Source: Roseobacter sp.
GTDB lineage: Bacteria; Pseudomonadota; Alphaproteobacteria; Rhodobacterales; Rhodobacteraceae
DNA length: 39,216 nucleotides
NCBI GenBank assembly: GCA_024636425.1
Contig: JAGXHB010000205.1
Span: 1-39,216 of the forward strand
Direction of reading: 5' to 3'
Positions 22,625 through 30,183 of the stretch are shown in pieces (the stretch's first letter is position 1; each line of letters starts with the position of its first letter). The position numbers were made by a program, and so were the translations under genes. Under the pieces are notes generated by a model. That model ran no database searches and was not told the origin of the DNA. It saw nothing but the letters and a program-made list of their open reading frames with translations.

Positions 22625-24037
22625 ATGAACCGCTATCCCCGAGACATGACCGGCCATGGTGCCACCCCGCCTGCGGCCAACTGGCCCAATGGCGCGAAGA
22701 TCGCCGTTCAGATCGTGCTGAACTATGAAGAGGGCGGCGAGAACAACATCCTGCATGGTGATGCCGCCTCGGAGGCGTTCCTGTCCGAGATCACCGGCGC
22801 GCAGCCATGGGTCGGACAGCGGCACTGGAACATGGAATCCCTCTATGAATATGGATCGCGCGTCGGGTTCTGGCGTCTGCACCGCATGATGGCTGACCTG
22901 CCCATTACCGTCTACGGCGTTGCCACCGCCTTGGCCCGTGCGCCAAAACAGGTCAAGGCGATGCAGTCAGCAGGTTGGGAAATCGCCAGCCACGGCCTGA
23001 AATGGGTCGAAAACAAGGACACGCCCGAAGACGAAGAGCGTGCCCAGATCGCCGAAGCCATCCGCCTGCATACCGAGGTCACTGGCACCCCGCCGCGCGG
23101 CTGGTACTTGGGGCGCTGTTCGATGAACACCAACCGTCTGGCTGCCGAGACGGGCCAGTTTGCCTATCTGGCCGACAGCTATTCCGACGAGCTGCCCTAT
23201 TGGGAACGCTTCAACGGTCGCGACCAACTGATGGTGCCCTATACCATGGACTGCAACGATATGCGCTTTGGGATTCAGGCGGGCTTTACCACCGGTGACC
23301 AGTTCGAAAGCTATCTGAAGGTCAGCTTTGACATGCTTTATGCAGAGGGCGAGGAAGGCGCGCCCAAGATGCTGTCGATCGGCCTGCACTGCCGAATCGC
23401 GGGTCGTCCCGGGCGGGCTGCGGCGCTGAAACGGGCGCTGGAGTACATGAAATCCCACGAGGGCGTCTGGTTTGCCAGCCGACTGGAGATTGCCGAACAT
23501 TGGGCTCGAAACTACCCTGCCCCGACGGCACAGCGCCCCTCGGACATGGACCGCGATACATTTGTGCAGGCGTTCGGTGGCATCTTTGAACACAGCCCCT
23601 GGATCGCCGAGCGCGCGCACGCGCTGGAACTGGGCCGCACCCACGACACCGCGCAGGGCATACATCAGGCGCTGGCCCGCGTATTCCGCACCGCAACGGC
23701 ACAGCAACGTCTGGACGTGCTGACCGCCCATCCCGATCTCGCCGGCAAGCTGGCGACGACACACCGTCTGACGGCAGAGTCTACCGCCGAACAGGCCTCG
23801 GTCGGGCTAGACGCGCTGACAGATGCGGAACGCGCCCAATTCATCAAAATGAACGATGCCTACACCGCCAGATTTGGCTTTCCCTTCATTGTCGCCGTAC
23901 GCGACAACACCAAAGCGTCGATCAAGAACGCCTTTGCCCGCCGTCTCAACAACGATCGCGACACCGAATTTGCCGAGGCCTGCGCACAGGTCGAACGCAT
24001 CGCGGAACTGCGCCTGATCGAGAAGTTTGGCGGATGA
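22625..24037 (+). CDS. puuE-uraD: Fusion of allantoinase PuuE and OHCU decarboxylase UraD
   Basis: This 470-residue two-domain protein carries at residues 1-300 a polysaccharide-deacetylase-type allantoinase (PuuE), with N-Y-E-E-G near 33, W-E-I-A-S-H-G-L-K-W near 118 and G-L-H-C-R-I-A-G near 253. It opens allantoin to allantoate without the amidohydrolase fold. Residues 310-470 are an OHCU decarboxylase domain with F-E-H-S-P-W-I-A-E (His323 the probable catalytic base), A-H-P-D-L-A-G-K and F-G-F-P-F-I-V-A-V. The order in the protein is the reverse of the pathway, since UraD makes the allantoin that PuuE consumes, so the fusion can channel the product. The ATG at 22625 has AAAGGAG upstream. 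Confidence 0.95.
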   Translation: MNRYPRDMTGHGATPPAANWPNGAKIAVQIVLNYEEGGENNILHGDAASEAFLSEITGAQPWVGQRHWNMESLYEYGSRVGFWRLHRMMADLPITVYGVATALARAPKQVKAMQSAGWEIASHGLKWVENKDTPEDEERAQIAEAIRLHTEVTGTPPRGWYLGRCSMNTNRLAAETGQFAYLADSYSDELPYWERFNGRDQLMVPYTMDCNDMRFGIQAGFTTGDQFESYLKVSFDMLYAEGEEGAPKMLSIGLHCRIAGRPGRAAALKRALEYMKSHEGVWFASRLEIAEHWARNYPAPTAQRPSDMDRDTFVQAFGGIFEHSPWIAERAHALELGRTHDTAQGIHQALARVFRTATAQQRLDVLTAHPDLAGKLATTHRLTAESTAEQASVGLDALTDAERAQFIKMNDAYTARFGFPFIVAVRDNTKASIKNAFARRLNNDRDTEFAEACAQVERIAELRLIEKFGG

Positions 24038-24522
24038 CCCGGATTCTGAAACTCACCCCGCTGGTGACGGGCGCGTTTGCCCCTTTCGGGGATGTCCTTG
24101 ATATCTCGGGCACGCCGGACAAGATCATCAATCAGGGCCTCTGCGACCGGCACCACGACCGCGCCTTGCTGGATTTCGGTGACGGGCGCGCGGGCATCAG
24201 CCTGTTCAGCGCCAAGCTGCGCCAGTTCCCGATCACGCTGGACCTGGTCGAACGTCACCCCGAAGGTAGCCAGGCCTTTATCCCGATGAGCCTCCATCCC
24301 TTTGTTGTGGTGGTTGCCCCCGATGAGGATGGCAAACCCGGCATGCCGCATGCCTTTGTGACGACGGCAGGACAAGCGATCAACCTGCATCGCGGCACAT
24401 GGCATGGCGTGCTCACACCGATTCACGCACCGGGCCTTTTCGCCGTCGTCGACCGCATCGGCACGGGCGCGAACCTTGACGAATACCGGTTCGAGACGCC
24501 TTACGAGATTCTCGAAGGCTGA
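24034..24522 (+). CDS. allA: Ureidoglycolate lyase
   Basis: This 162-residue AllA-family protein carries the conserved H-R-G-T-W-H-G-V-L and F-I-P-M segments. The enzyme splits ureidoglycolate to glyoxylate and urea. The start overlaps the puuE-uraD stop by 4 bp (ATGA), so the genes are translationally coupled. It supplies glyoxylate to the bhc cycle encoded 16 kb away. Urea hydrolysis genes are not in the window. Nothing is missing from the protein, and its 3' end directly abuts the rearranged segment that follows. Confidence 0.92.
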   Translation: MTRILKLTPLVTGAFAPFGDVLDISGTPDKIINQGLCDRHHDRALLDFGDGRAGISLFSAKLRQFPITLDLVERHPEGSQAFIPMSLHPFVVVVAPDEDGKPGMPHAFVTTAGQAINLHRGTWHGVLTPIHAPGLFAVVDRIGTGANLDEYRFETPYEILEG

Positions 24523-24564
24523 CTGTCGCGTTGCCTTTAAATCGGTTCTTCCTTGGTTCGATTG

Positions 24565-24792
24565 GCGCCATGAAGGCGTTTCTTTTGCAAAAAAGGCAGA
24601 GACGCCTTCTTGAGTTTCCTCTTTCTTCCAGCAGTCTGCGAGTGCGTTGGCAGAATAATCGGCCGCGTCCACAGGATCAGTCCCCGCAAGTGCGCGGCAC
24701 AGGGACTTGGCCCGCGCGACAGCGCCGGGCGCGCAATTCAAAATTGTCAGAATTTCGTCTTCGACCACCGCATCAAGTTCCTCGGCATTCAT
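24565..24792 (-). pseudogene. Enoyl-CoA hydratase/crotonase family, C-terminal remnant
   Basis: The minus strand from the ATG at 24792 reads E-E-L-D-A-V-V-E-D-E-I, then A-P-G-A-V-A-R-A-K-S-L-C-R-A-L, then A-L-A-D-C-W and E-G-V-S-A-F-F-A-K. The final helices of crotonase-family enzymes such as methylglutaconyl-CoA hydratase look like this (usual ending EGxxAFLEKRxPxW). The whole catalytic core is missing, an in-frame TAA lies just upstream of the ATG, and the natural stop has been lost: the frame runs on into DNA antisense to allA. It is a broken gene left at the edge of the rearrangement. Confidence 0.75.
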
Positions 24793-24891
24793 TGTATTTT
24801 AAATTGAAGTGCAACAGGGGATCCGGTTTCGAGCCTGCTGTAGAAGCTTGCTCGTTTGAGCCGCCTGGGTCATTTCGTCCCCGTGGCCGTT

Positions 24892-24922
24892 TTGAGTCCG
24901 TCGCGGTGGACGGTGGACTCAA
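24892..24922. other. Hairpin of 8-bp stem
   Basis: TTGAGTCC (24892-24899) pairs with GGACTCAA (24915-24922) around a 15-base loop. No T-run follows on either strand. It may be the fold-back end of a mobile element or a rho-type barrier. Confidence 0.4.
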
Positions 24923-24943
24923 CCCTGAGTAGCTCAAATTCCT

Positions 24944-25029
24944 ATAAGCATCTGAAATCACTATGATTGTTAACGCGACACCAGATCTGGTCTCTTCGAT
25001 TAAAAAACTTAACAGTTTTAGATGCTTAT
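24944..25029. repeat. 86-bp AT-rich element bounded by 14-bp inverted repeats
   Basis: The left arm ATAAGCATCTGAAA (24944-24957) and the reverse complement of the right arm (25016-25029) match in 13 of 14 positions. Inside, GTTAA and TTAAC form a second dyad and CCAGATCTGG is a perfect 10-bp palindrome. The layout resembles a miniature inverted-repeat element, but no target duplication is visible and no matching transposase is in the window. A large regulatory hairpin is the alternative. Confidence 0.5.
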
Positions 25030-25078
25030 GTGATTTTTAGCACCTCAAGGACTCTGCGCAAAGCTGGAGGGGGCTTGG

Positions 25079-25888
25079 GGGTATTGCCAAGTTGTTGACG
25101 GGGTTTGCTAAAGGTATGTGGACCCCATGAATATTCCAATTGATTTGCCACGCCTGAAGGGCTTTCGTTATCCTCGTGAGATTATTGCTTACGCTGTTTG
25201 GGCGTACCACCGGTTAGCTCTGAGCACGGCTGATGTTGAAGACCTGTTGGCCGCGCGGAGCGTGATTGTCAGCCGAGAAGCGATCCGACTTTGGGTCAAT
25301 CGCTTTGGTCAACACTTTGCAAATTGCATTCGCCGGGATCGACCACGGCCGAACAACAAGTGGCACATGGATGAAGTCGTGATCACGATCCGTGGCAAGA
25401 AACATTGGCTGTGGCGTGCGATCGACGCGGATGGAGACGTCCTCGATATTCTCGTGCAAACACGCCGCAACGCCAAATCAGCAAAGCGCTTTTTACAAAG
25501 ATTAGTTTCACAGTTTGGCGAGCCGAGGGTGGTCATAACTGACAAGTTGCGTAGCTATATCAAGCCGGTTAAAACACTGACCCCGAACGCTTACCATCAC
25601 GCGCACAAGGGCTTGAACAACGCGATCGAAGTGTCGCACCGGCCGACACGTAAACGAGAGAAGATCTTCGGCAAATTCAAATCCCACCGGCAGGCCCATA
25701 GGTTTTTGGCCGCACATGACCAGATCAACTTGCTCTTCCGTCCCCGCCGCTATCAACTGAACGCAACTTCATACCGCCACGCCCGCTCCGATGCTTTCAG
25801 CCTCTGGGCAGATTACACCGCGGAAATGGTGGCATGATCCTGCCTATGCCAAGCTTCACAAGCTGATGCCAACAACTTGGCAATACCC
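25079..25888 (+). mobile_element. Complete IS6-family insertion sequence (810 bp)
   Basis: The element is bounded by perfect 19-bp inverted repeats, GGGTATTGCCAAGTTGTTG at 25079-25097 and its reverse complement at 25870-25888, and encodes one transposase. Length and organisation fit the IS6/IS26 family. The 8 bases flanking each end differ, so there is no target duplication. This fits replicative events in which IS6 elements delete or fuse neighbouring DNA. One end interrupts the start of a GAPDH gene. Confidence 0.92.
25127..25837 (+). CDS. IS6-family DDE transposase
   Basis: The transposase has 236 residues counted from the ATG at 25127; a GTG three codons earlier is the other possible start, but it sits only 3 bases after the AAAGG motif. 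An N-terminal helix-turn-helix (residues 25-60) is followed by the catalytic core with D82 in W-H-M-D-E, D139 in V-I-T-D-K and E168 in N-N-A-I-E-V-S-H. The K-G-L-N-N segment and the R-P-T-R-K-R-E-K block are typical of the family. All three catalytic residues are present, so the enzyme may be active. Confidence 0.93.
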   Translation: MNIPIDLPRLKGFRYPREIIAYAVWAYHRLALSTADVEDLLAARSVIVSREAIRLWVNRFGQHFANCIRRDRPRPNNKWHMDEVVITIRGKKHWLWRAIDADGDVLDILVQTRRNAKSAKRFLQRLVSQFGEPRVVITDKLRSYIKPVKTLTPNAYHHAHKGLNNAIEVSHRPTRKREKIFGKFKSHRQAHRFLAAHDQINLLFRPRRYQLNATSYRHARSDAFSLWADYTAEMVA

Positions 25889-25942
25889 ACGCAGCACATT
25901 ACGGCCGATGCGGCCAAATCCATTGATGGCAACTTTCGTCAT
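25889..25942 (-). pseudogene. gap: GAPDH gene (gap) cut off after 18 codons by IS6
   Basis: From the ATG at 25942 the minus strand reads M-T-K-V-A-I-N-G-F-G-R-I-G-R-N-V-L-R and then enters the inverted repeat of the IS6 element. This is the unmistakable N-terminal NAD-binding motif of glyceraldehyde-3-phosphate dehydrogenase. AAGGA precedes the ATG, and the start lies 38 bp after the pyk stop. The remaining roughly 315 residues are not on the other side of the IS, so they were removed, not merely separated. An intact copy must exist elsewhere if the cell relies on this enzyme. Confidence 0.9.
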
Positions 25943-25980
25943 GTCGTTTTTCCTTTTCATCTCGAAGGGTTTCAAGGGCG

Positions 25981-27398
25981 TCACGCCAGTGCAATGCGCA
26001 AGATGTTAGTGGACCCGCTATCTTCGATGGGGACCCCTGCCGTTACGACCAATTCATCGCCCGCCTTGGCAAACCCAACGGCACGGCTTTGTTCCGAGGC
26101 ATGCGTTGTCGCGTCTTTGAAGCGGTCAGCCTGCGCAACAACGACACTACGGAGCCCCCAGACGAGACAAAGCCTGCGCGCCGTCGTCTCGTGCGGTGTC
26201 ATCGCGAGGATCGGTTTCGAAGGTTTCTCGCGCGCGACAAGCAGTGCAGTCGTTCCGGACTGCGTGAAACAGCAAATTGCCGATATCCTTGCGCGATCGG
26301 CAATCTCGCGGGCGGCAGCGGCAATCGCATGCGAGGTATCCAGCTCGCTGTCATCAGCGGGCCGGATGGACATCAAATCCGCATAGCGCGGGTCTGTTTC
26401 CGTTTCATGGGCCACGGCGGTCATGACCTTCACAGCCTCGACAGGAAAGGACCCCGACGCCGTTTCCGCAGACAACATCACTGCGTCGGCACCATCGTAG
26501 ATTGCTGTAGCGACATCAGACACTTCGGCACGAGTCGGCACCGGAGCCTCGATCATGCTTTCCAGCATCTGGGTTGCAACGATTACAGGTTTTCCTGCCG
26601 CCCGCGCCTTGGCGACGAGAAATTTCTGCACGCGTGGAACCTCTTGAACCGGCAATTCGACACCGAGATCGCCGCGGACCACCATCACCCCGTCGGAGAC
26701 CCCCAAAATCCCGTCAAAGTTCGTGACCGCCGCCGGCTTTTCAATCTTGGAAACAACCAGCGCGCGCCCCTTCACCAATGCCTTGGCTTCGATCACATCC
26801 TCGGGGCGCTGCACAAACGACAGGGCGAGCCAGTCGACGCCCAGATTGCACACAAATTCGAGATCCCTGCGGTCTTTGTCGCTGAGCGCACTTAGCGGAA
26901 GAAGGACATCCGGCAAGTTGACGCCCTTACGGTTTGAAATTTCGCCGCCCACAACGACCTCGCAATCCACGTGGCTTTCAGACGCATGGCGCACGCTCAA
27001 CCTGATCTTGCCGTCATTGACCAAAATGACAGAGCCGGATTTCAGTGCGGTCAGAACTTCGGGATGTGGGAGACACACCCTATGCGCGTCCCCCTCTGTT
27101 GGATCGATATCGAAGCGGAAAGTATCGCCAACGCGCAGTGTCTCGGACCCCTTGGCAAACACGCCGCAGCGAATCTTGATCCCCTGCAGATCAGCCAGGA
27201 TACCGATAGGTCGGCCAAGGATTTCTTCAGCAGCTCTGATAGACGCATACATCTGCTCAGCGGCTTCATGCTCTCCATGGCTCATATTCAGCCGGAACAC
27301 ATCAGCCCCGGCTCTAGCGAGATCGAGTATCCGGTCAGCAGTACAAGAAGCCGGCCCGAGGGTCGCAACAATCTTGATGGATCGGTGGTTTTTTTCAT
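25981..27398 (-). CDS. pyk: Pyruvate kinase, reading frame broken at an A7 run after the start codon
   Basis: The body is a pyruvate kinase: R-L-N-M-S-H-G near the start, K-I-E-K-P and G-D-L-G-V-E-L in the active site, M-L-E-S-M and P-T-R-A-E-V-S-D-V-A further on, and the C-terminal domain. The barrel begins in the frame H-R-S-I-K-I-V-A-T-L-G-P-A-S, but no ATG, GTG or TTG opens that frame upstream of 27300. An ATG at 27396-27398 with GGAA upstream is followed by seven A's and is one base out of frame. Re-reading one A gives M-K-K-N-H-R-S-I-K-I-V-A-T and a normal 472-residue enzyme. Without that, translation from GTG 27300 makes 439 residues lacking the first barrel strand. It follows the iron dehydrogenase gene directly. 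Confidence 0.85.
27389..27395 (-). other. A7 slippery tract at the pyk start
   Basis: On the minus strand the codons after ATG read AAA-AAA-ACC, with seven consecutive A's. A-runs of this length favour polymerase slippage and -1 ribosomal frameshifting; either would restore the pyruvate kinase frame. A one-base sequencing or assembly error, or a real inactivating deletion, would look identical here. Confidence 0.6.
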
Positions 27399-27412
27399 AG
27401 CGTTTCCAATAC

Positions 27413-28570
27413 TCATAGGGCGCCTTCGAGGATTTTCACGAAGTCCTCGTGGCGTAGCTCGACTGCGTTTTTCTTGCTGGAAGAGGCATTTAGTCCGCCG
27501 CATGCGAGTGTATCGAGTGCGTTTGCCTCAACGCCCCAATCGGAAAGGCGCGGCAGCGAGTGATCACTCATCCAAGCGTCAAAGCCGGAGAAATCGTCGC
27601 CATTGCCTAGCGGTGGGAATACGTCCGAGATCATGGAAGCGCACTCCGCAATCCTTTTGCTCGCGGTTGATCGCGGGTCCGCGCGGGCGGAATTGCAGCG
27701 CAAGACAGGAATGAGCAGACGGCCACACAGCGCACCATGCGGCGCGTCATACTGCCCTCCGATCACCGCCGCCAGACCATGCGCCGCACCAAGGCCCGAG
27801 TTCGCCAGCGCGATACCGCTTGACAGACTGACCCATGCCATCTCATCCCAAGACGCGGCACCCCCCTGCTCCACCACACCGCGAAGCGCGCGGAGCCCCC
27901 GGCCTATGCCAAGCAAACTCAACCCGTCGGAAAAGGGTGTCGCGGCATTCGATGTATAGGATTCAATAACCTGAGTAACAGCGTCCAGTCCCGACCCCAA
28001 GATCACATGCTCGGGTGCGCCAGTCATCAGGGACGGATCGACCAAGGCAATCGCCGGGTTGAGCGCGCGGCCCCGCAGGCTCAGTTTTGCGCCTCTGGAG
28101 GCAACTGAGACAACGGAATTGGACGTCACTTCGGCGCCTGTTCCCGCAGTGGTTGGAACCGCGATGCAGGGGATGGATGGGGGCCTGATCAACAGCTCTT
28201 GATCAAAGCGATCGAAGTCCTCCATCATGTCGAGACCATGGGACAAAAGAAATGCAACGATCTTGCCTGTGTCGACAACCGCACCGCCACCGCAGGCCAC
28301 AACCACGTCTGGCCTGCTGCCCGCCAACTGCGCGAGGGTACTAGAAACAGAGGCCACAGATGGCTCTGCAGGGCAGCGCACTTGCGCAACCTCCAACCCA
28401 GACCGCCGCAAATCCTGCAGGATCGGCTTCGCCACCGTCCCACTGGCTCCCGTCAATACAGCTACTGCCCTTGTGCCACGCGGCAGATGGCCAATCAAAG
28501 AGGTACTGACACCGGCCCCGAACTCGACCTGCGTCGGGCAAGTCACACTGAACGTCATTGCTTGGCTCAT
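27413..28570 (-). CDS. Iron-containing alcohol dehydrogenase (group III)
   Basis: This 385-residue protein has the group III fold: an N-terminal nucleotide-binding domain with C-G-G-G-A-V-V-D-T-G-K (about 93-103) and a helical metal domain with P-T-T-A-G-T-G-A-E-V-T, D-A-V-T-Q-V-I-E, and His in A-A-H-G-L and A-P-H-G. Relatives oxidise or reduce glycerol, 1,3-propanediol, lactaldehyde or maleylacetate. Its position between glpK and pyk suggests a three-carbon alcohol or aldehyde, for example glycerol to dihydroxyacetone, but the sequence does not decide. The ATG lies 1 bp after the glpK stop with GAGG upstream. Its stop lies 14 bp before the pyk start. Confidence 0.85.
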   Translation of the reverse strand: MSQAMTFSVTCPTQVEFGAGVSTSLIGHLPRGTRAVAVLTGASGTVAKPILQDLRRSGLEVAQVRCPAEPSVASVSSTLAQLAGSRPDVVVACGGGAVVDTGKIVAFLLSHGLDMMEDFDRFDQELLIRPPSIPCIAVPTTAGTGAEVTSNSVVSVASRGAKLSLRGRALNPAIALVDPSLMTGAPEHVILGSGLDAVTQVIESYTSNAATPFSDGLSLLGIGRGLRALRGVVEQGGAASWDEMAWVSLSSGIALANSGLGAAHGLAAVIGGQYDAPHGALCGRLLIPVLRCNSARADPRSTASKRIAECASMISDVFPPLGNGDDFSGFDAWMSDHSLPRLSDWGVEANALDTLACGGLNASSSKKNAVELRHEDFVKILEGAL

Positions 28571-28571
28571 C

Positions 28572-30059
28572 TCAATACCTCAACGTGCAGTCGACAGCGC
28601 GGCGCCAGTCGGAGTACTTCGCCGTCCGGACAGGCCCAGGCATTGCCGGCTCGAATGTGCGTTCCAGCGCCCATTGCCTGGCAAATTCGTCCTGACCCGG
28701 CAGTGCCCCGATTTTCATCCCGGCAAGCCAGGCAACCCCGAGCGCCGTCGTCTCGAGTACTTCTGGGCGGTCCACCGGCGCTCCGGTGATATCGGCCAGA
28801 AACTGCATCGCCCAGTCCGATGCGCTCATGCCGCCATCGACGCGCAGAACGTCTGATGCGTCATCACTTGCCCAGTCGGCGCGCATCGCGTCTAGCAAAT
28901 CTCGCGTCTGAAAGCCCACGCTTTCAAGCGCGGCCTTGGCAAGCTCGTTCGGCCCTGAATTTCGCGTCAGGCCGAAGACGGCCCCGCGACATTCAGGGGA
29001 CCAATAGGGCGCGCCCAAACCAGTGAATGCAGGGACAAGCACGACACTCTGCGTCTCGTCTGCACGCTCGGCCAGCGGTTGGGTCTCAGACGCTTCGCGG
29101 ATGATTTTAAGCCCGTCACGCAGCCATTGCACGACGGCGCCCGCGATAAAGATCGACCCCTCCAAAGCGTATGTCGGCTTGCCGTCGAGTTGGTAGGCAA
29201 TCGTCGTCAGAAGCCGGTTTTTCGAACGCACAGGCGTATCACCGGTGTTGAGCAAGGCAAAACAGCCGGTCCCATAGGTGGATTTCATCATGCCGGGCCG
29301 GAAACAGGCCTGCCCGATGGTCGCGGCCTGCTGATCACCGGCAACCCCGCAAATCGGAATGGCAACGCCGAAAAGATCTTCGCGGCACAGACCGAAATCA
29401 TCCGCGCTGTTTTTGACCTCGGGCAGCATTTCGAACGGAATGTCGAACAGCTCGCAAATGGTTCTGCTCCAGCAGCCTTTGCGAATGTCATAAAGCATCG
29501 TGCGTGCGGCATTAGTCGCATCTGTCGCGTGAACGCGGCCACCCGTCAGCTTCCAGATGAGGTAAGTATCGACAGTGCCGAAGAGCAATTCGCCGCGGCG
29601 GGCCATATTGCGCGCGCCCTCCACATTATCCAGAATCCATTTTAGTTTTGTAGACGAGAAATAGGGATCAATAAGGAGACCGGTCCGGTCTGCGAACATT
29701 TCTGCGTGTCCTTGATCACGCAGAAACTTGCAGTATTCCGAGGTGCGCCGGTCTTGCCAGACAATGGCATTATAAACCGGCTTTCCCGTGTCTTTATGCC
29801 AGACGAGCGTGGTTTCGCGCTGGTTGGTAATGCCAATGGAAATAACGTCGGATCCGCGTATGCCAGCGCGTTCAACGACTTCGCGGCATGTACCGGCTGT
29901 GGTTGCCCAAAGGTCTGCCGGATCATGTTCGACCCAGCCTGATTTTGGAAAGATCTGCGGGAATTCTTCTTGGGCGGATGCCACCGGTGTCAAGGCTTCG
30001 TTGAACAGGATAGCCCGTGTGGACGTTGTGCCCTGGTCGATTGCCAAAACATATTTCAT
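28572..30059 (-). CDS. glpK: Glycerol kinase
   Basis: This 495-residue FGGY-family kinase begins M-K-Y-V-L-A-I-D-Q-G-T-T-S-T-R-A and contains N-Q-R-E-T, W-Q-D-R-R, the G-D-Q-Q-A-A substrate/ATP region, and S-T-Y-G-T-G-C-F. It phosphorylates glycerol to glycerol-3-phosphate, trapping what the ABC transporter brings in. The length matches the family norm. GAGG precedes the ATG. It lies 139 bp downstream of glpV, with two hairpins in between, and 1 bp before the iron dehydrogenase gene. Confidence 0.97.
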   Translation of the reverse strand: MKYVLAIDQGTTSTRAILFNEALTPVASAQEEFPQIFPKSGWVEHDPADLWATTAGTCREVVERAGIRGSDVISIGITNQRETTLVWHKDTGKPVYNAIVWQDRRTSEYCKFLRDQGHAEMFADRTGLLIDPYFSSTKLKWILDNVEGARNMARRGELLFGTVDTYLIWKLTGGRVHATDATNAARTMLYDIRKGCWSRTICELFDIPFEMLPEVKNSADDFGLCREDLFGVAIPICGVAGDQQAATIGQACFRPGMMKSTYGTGCFALLNTGDTPVRSKNRLLTTIAYQLDGKPTYALEGSIFIAGAVVQWLRDGLKIIREASETQPLAERADETQSVVLVPAFTGLGAPYWSPECRGAVFGLTRNSGPNELAKAALESVGFQTRDLLDAMRADWASDDASDVLRVDGGMSASDWAMQFLADITGAPVDRPEVLETTALGVAWLAGMKIGALPGQDEFARQWALERTFEPAMPGPVRTAKYSDWRRAVDCTLRY

Positions 30060-30087
30060 GCCATCACCTCATCGAAATTTTGACCGC

Positions 30088-30110
30088 AAAAAGGGGGGCG
30101 GCAAAGCCGC
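30088..30110 (-). terminator. Intrinsic-terminator-like hairpin upstream of glpK
   Basis: Read on the minus strand, the stem GCGGC-TTT-GCCGC (30110-30098) is followed by C5 and T5 (30097-30088). The T-run after a GC stem is terminator-like but the C's in between weaken it. It could attenuate read-through from the transporter genes into glpK. Confidence 0.45.
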
Positions 30111-30155
30111 ACTCCAGTTGCCTGTTACAGAGTTATCTTTGGGAGAGAGTTTAAG

Positions 30156-30183
30156 GGTGCGGGACGCATCAGCGCCCCGCACC
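30156..30183 (-). terminator. Strong intercistronic hairpin after glpV
   Basis: GGTGCGGG (30156-30163) and CCCGCACC (30176-30183) form a perfect 8-bp GC-rich stem with a 12-base loop, 15 bp after the glpV stop. Hairpins here commonly protect the mRNA of abundant binding proteins from 3' decay; there is no U-tract for true termination. Confidence 0.55.

Larger units (their letters stand above)
24793..25078. other. Non-coding segment between crotonase remnant and IS6
   Basis: I find no believable gene in these 286 bp. They hold a hairpin at 24892-24922 and an 86-bp inverted-repeat element at 24944-25029, both listed separately. The local base composition becomes more AT-rich after 24940 than in the flanking genes. 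Confidence 0.5.

Noticed and set aside
23860..24792. Single 310-codon minus frame spanning crotonase tail and allA antisense
   Set aside because: Only the first 75 or so codons resemble crotonase; the rest is antisense to allA and puuE-uraD. I kept the first part as a pseudogene.
25071..25896. 8-bp target duplication around the IS6 element
   Set aside because: The flanks GGGCTTGG and ACGCAGCA do not match, so no duplication can be claimed.
27288..27503. Small peptide starting at the pyk ATG in the zero frame
   Set aside because: It overlaps the conserved pyruvate kinase N-terminus in another frame and resembles nothing; it is what unshifted translation would give, not a gene.
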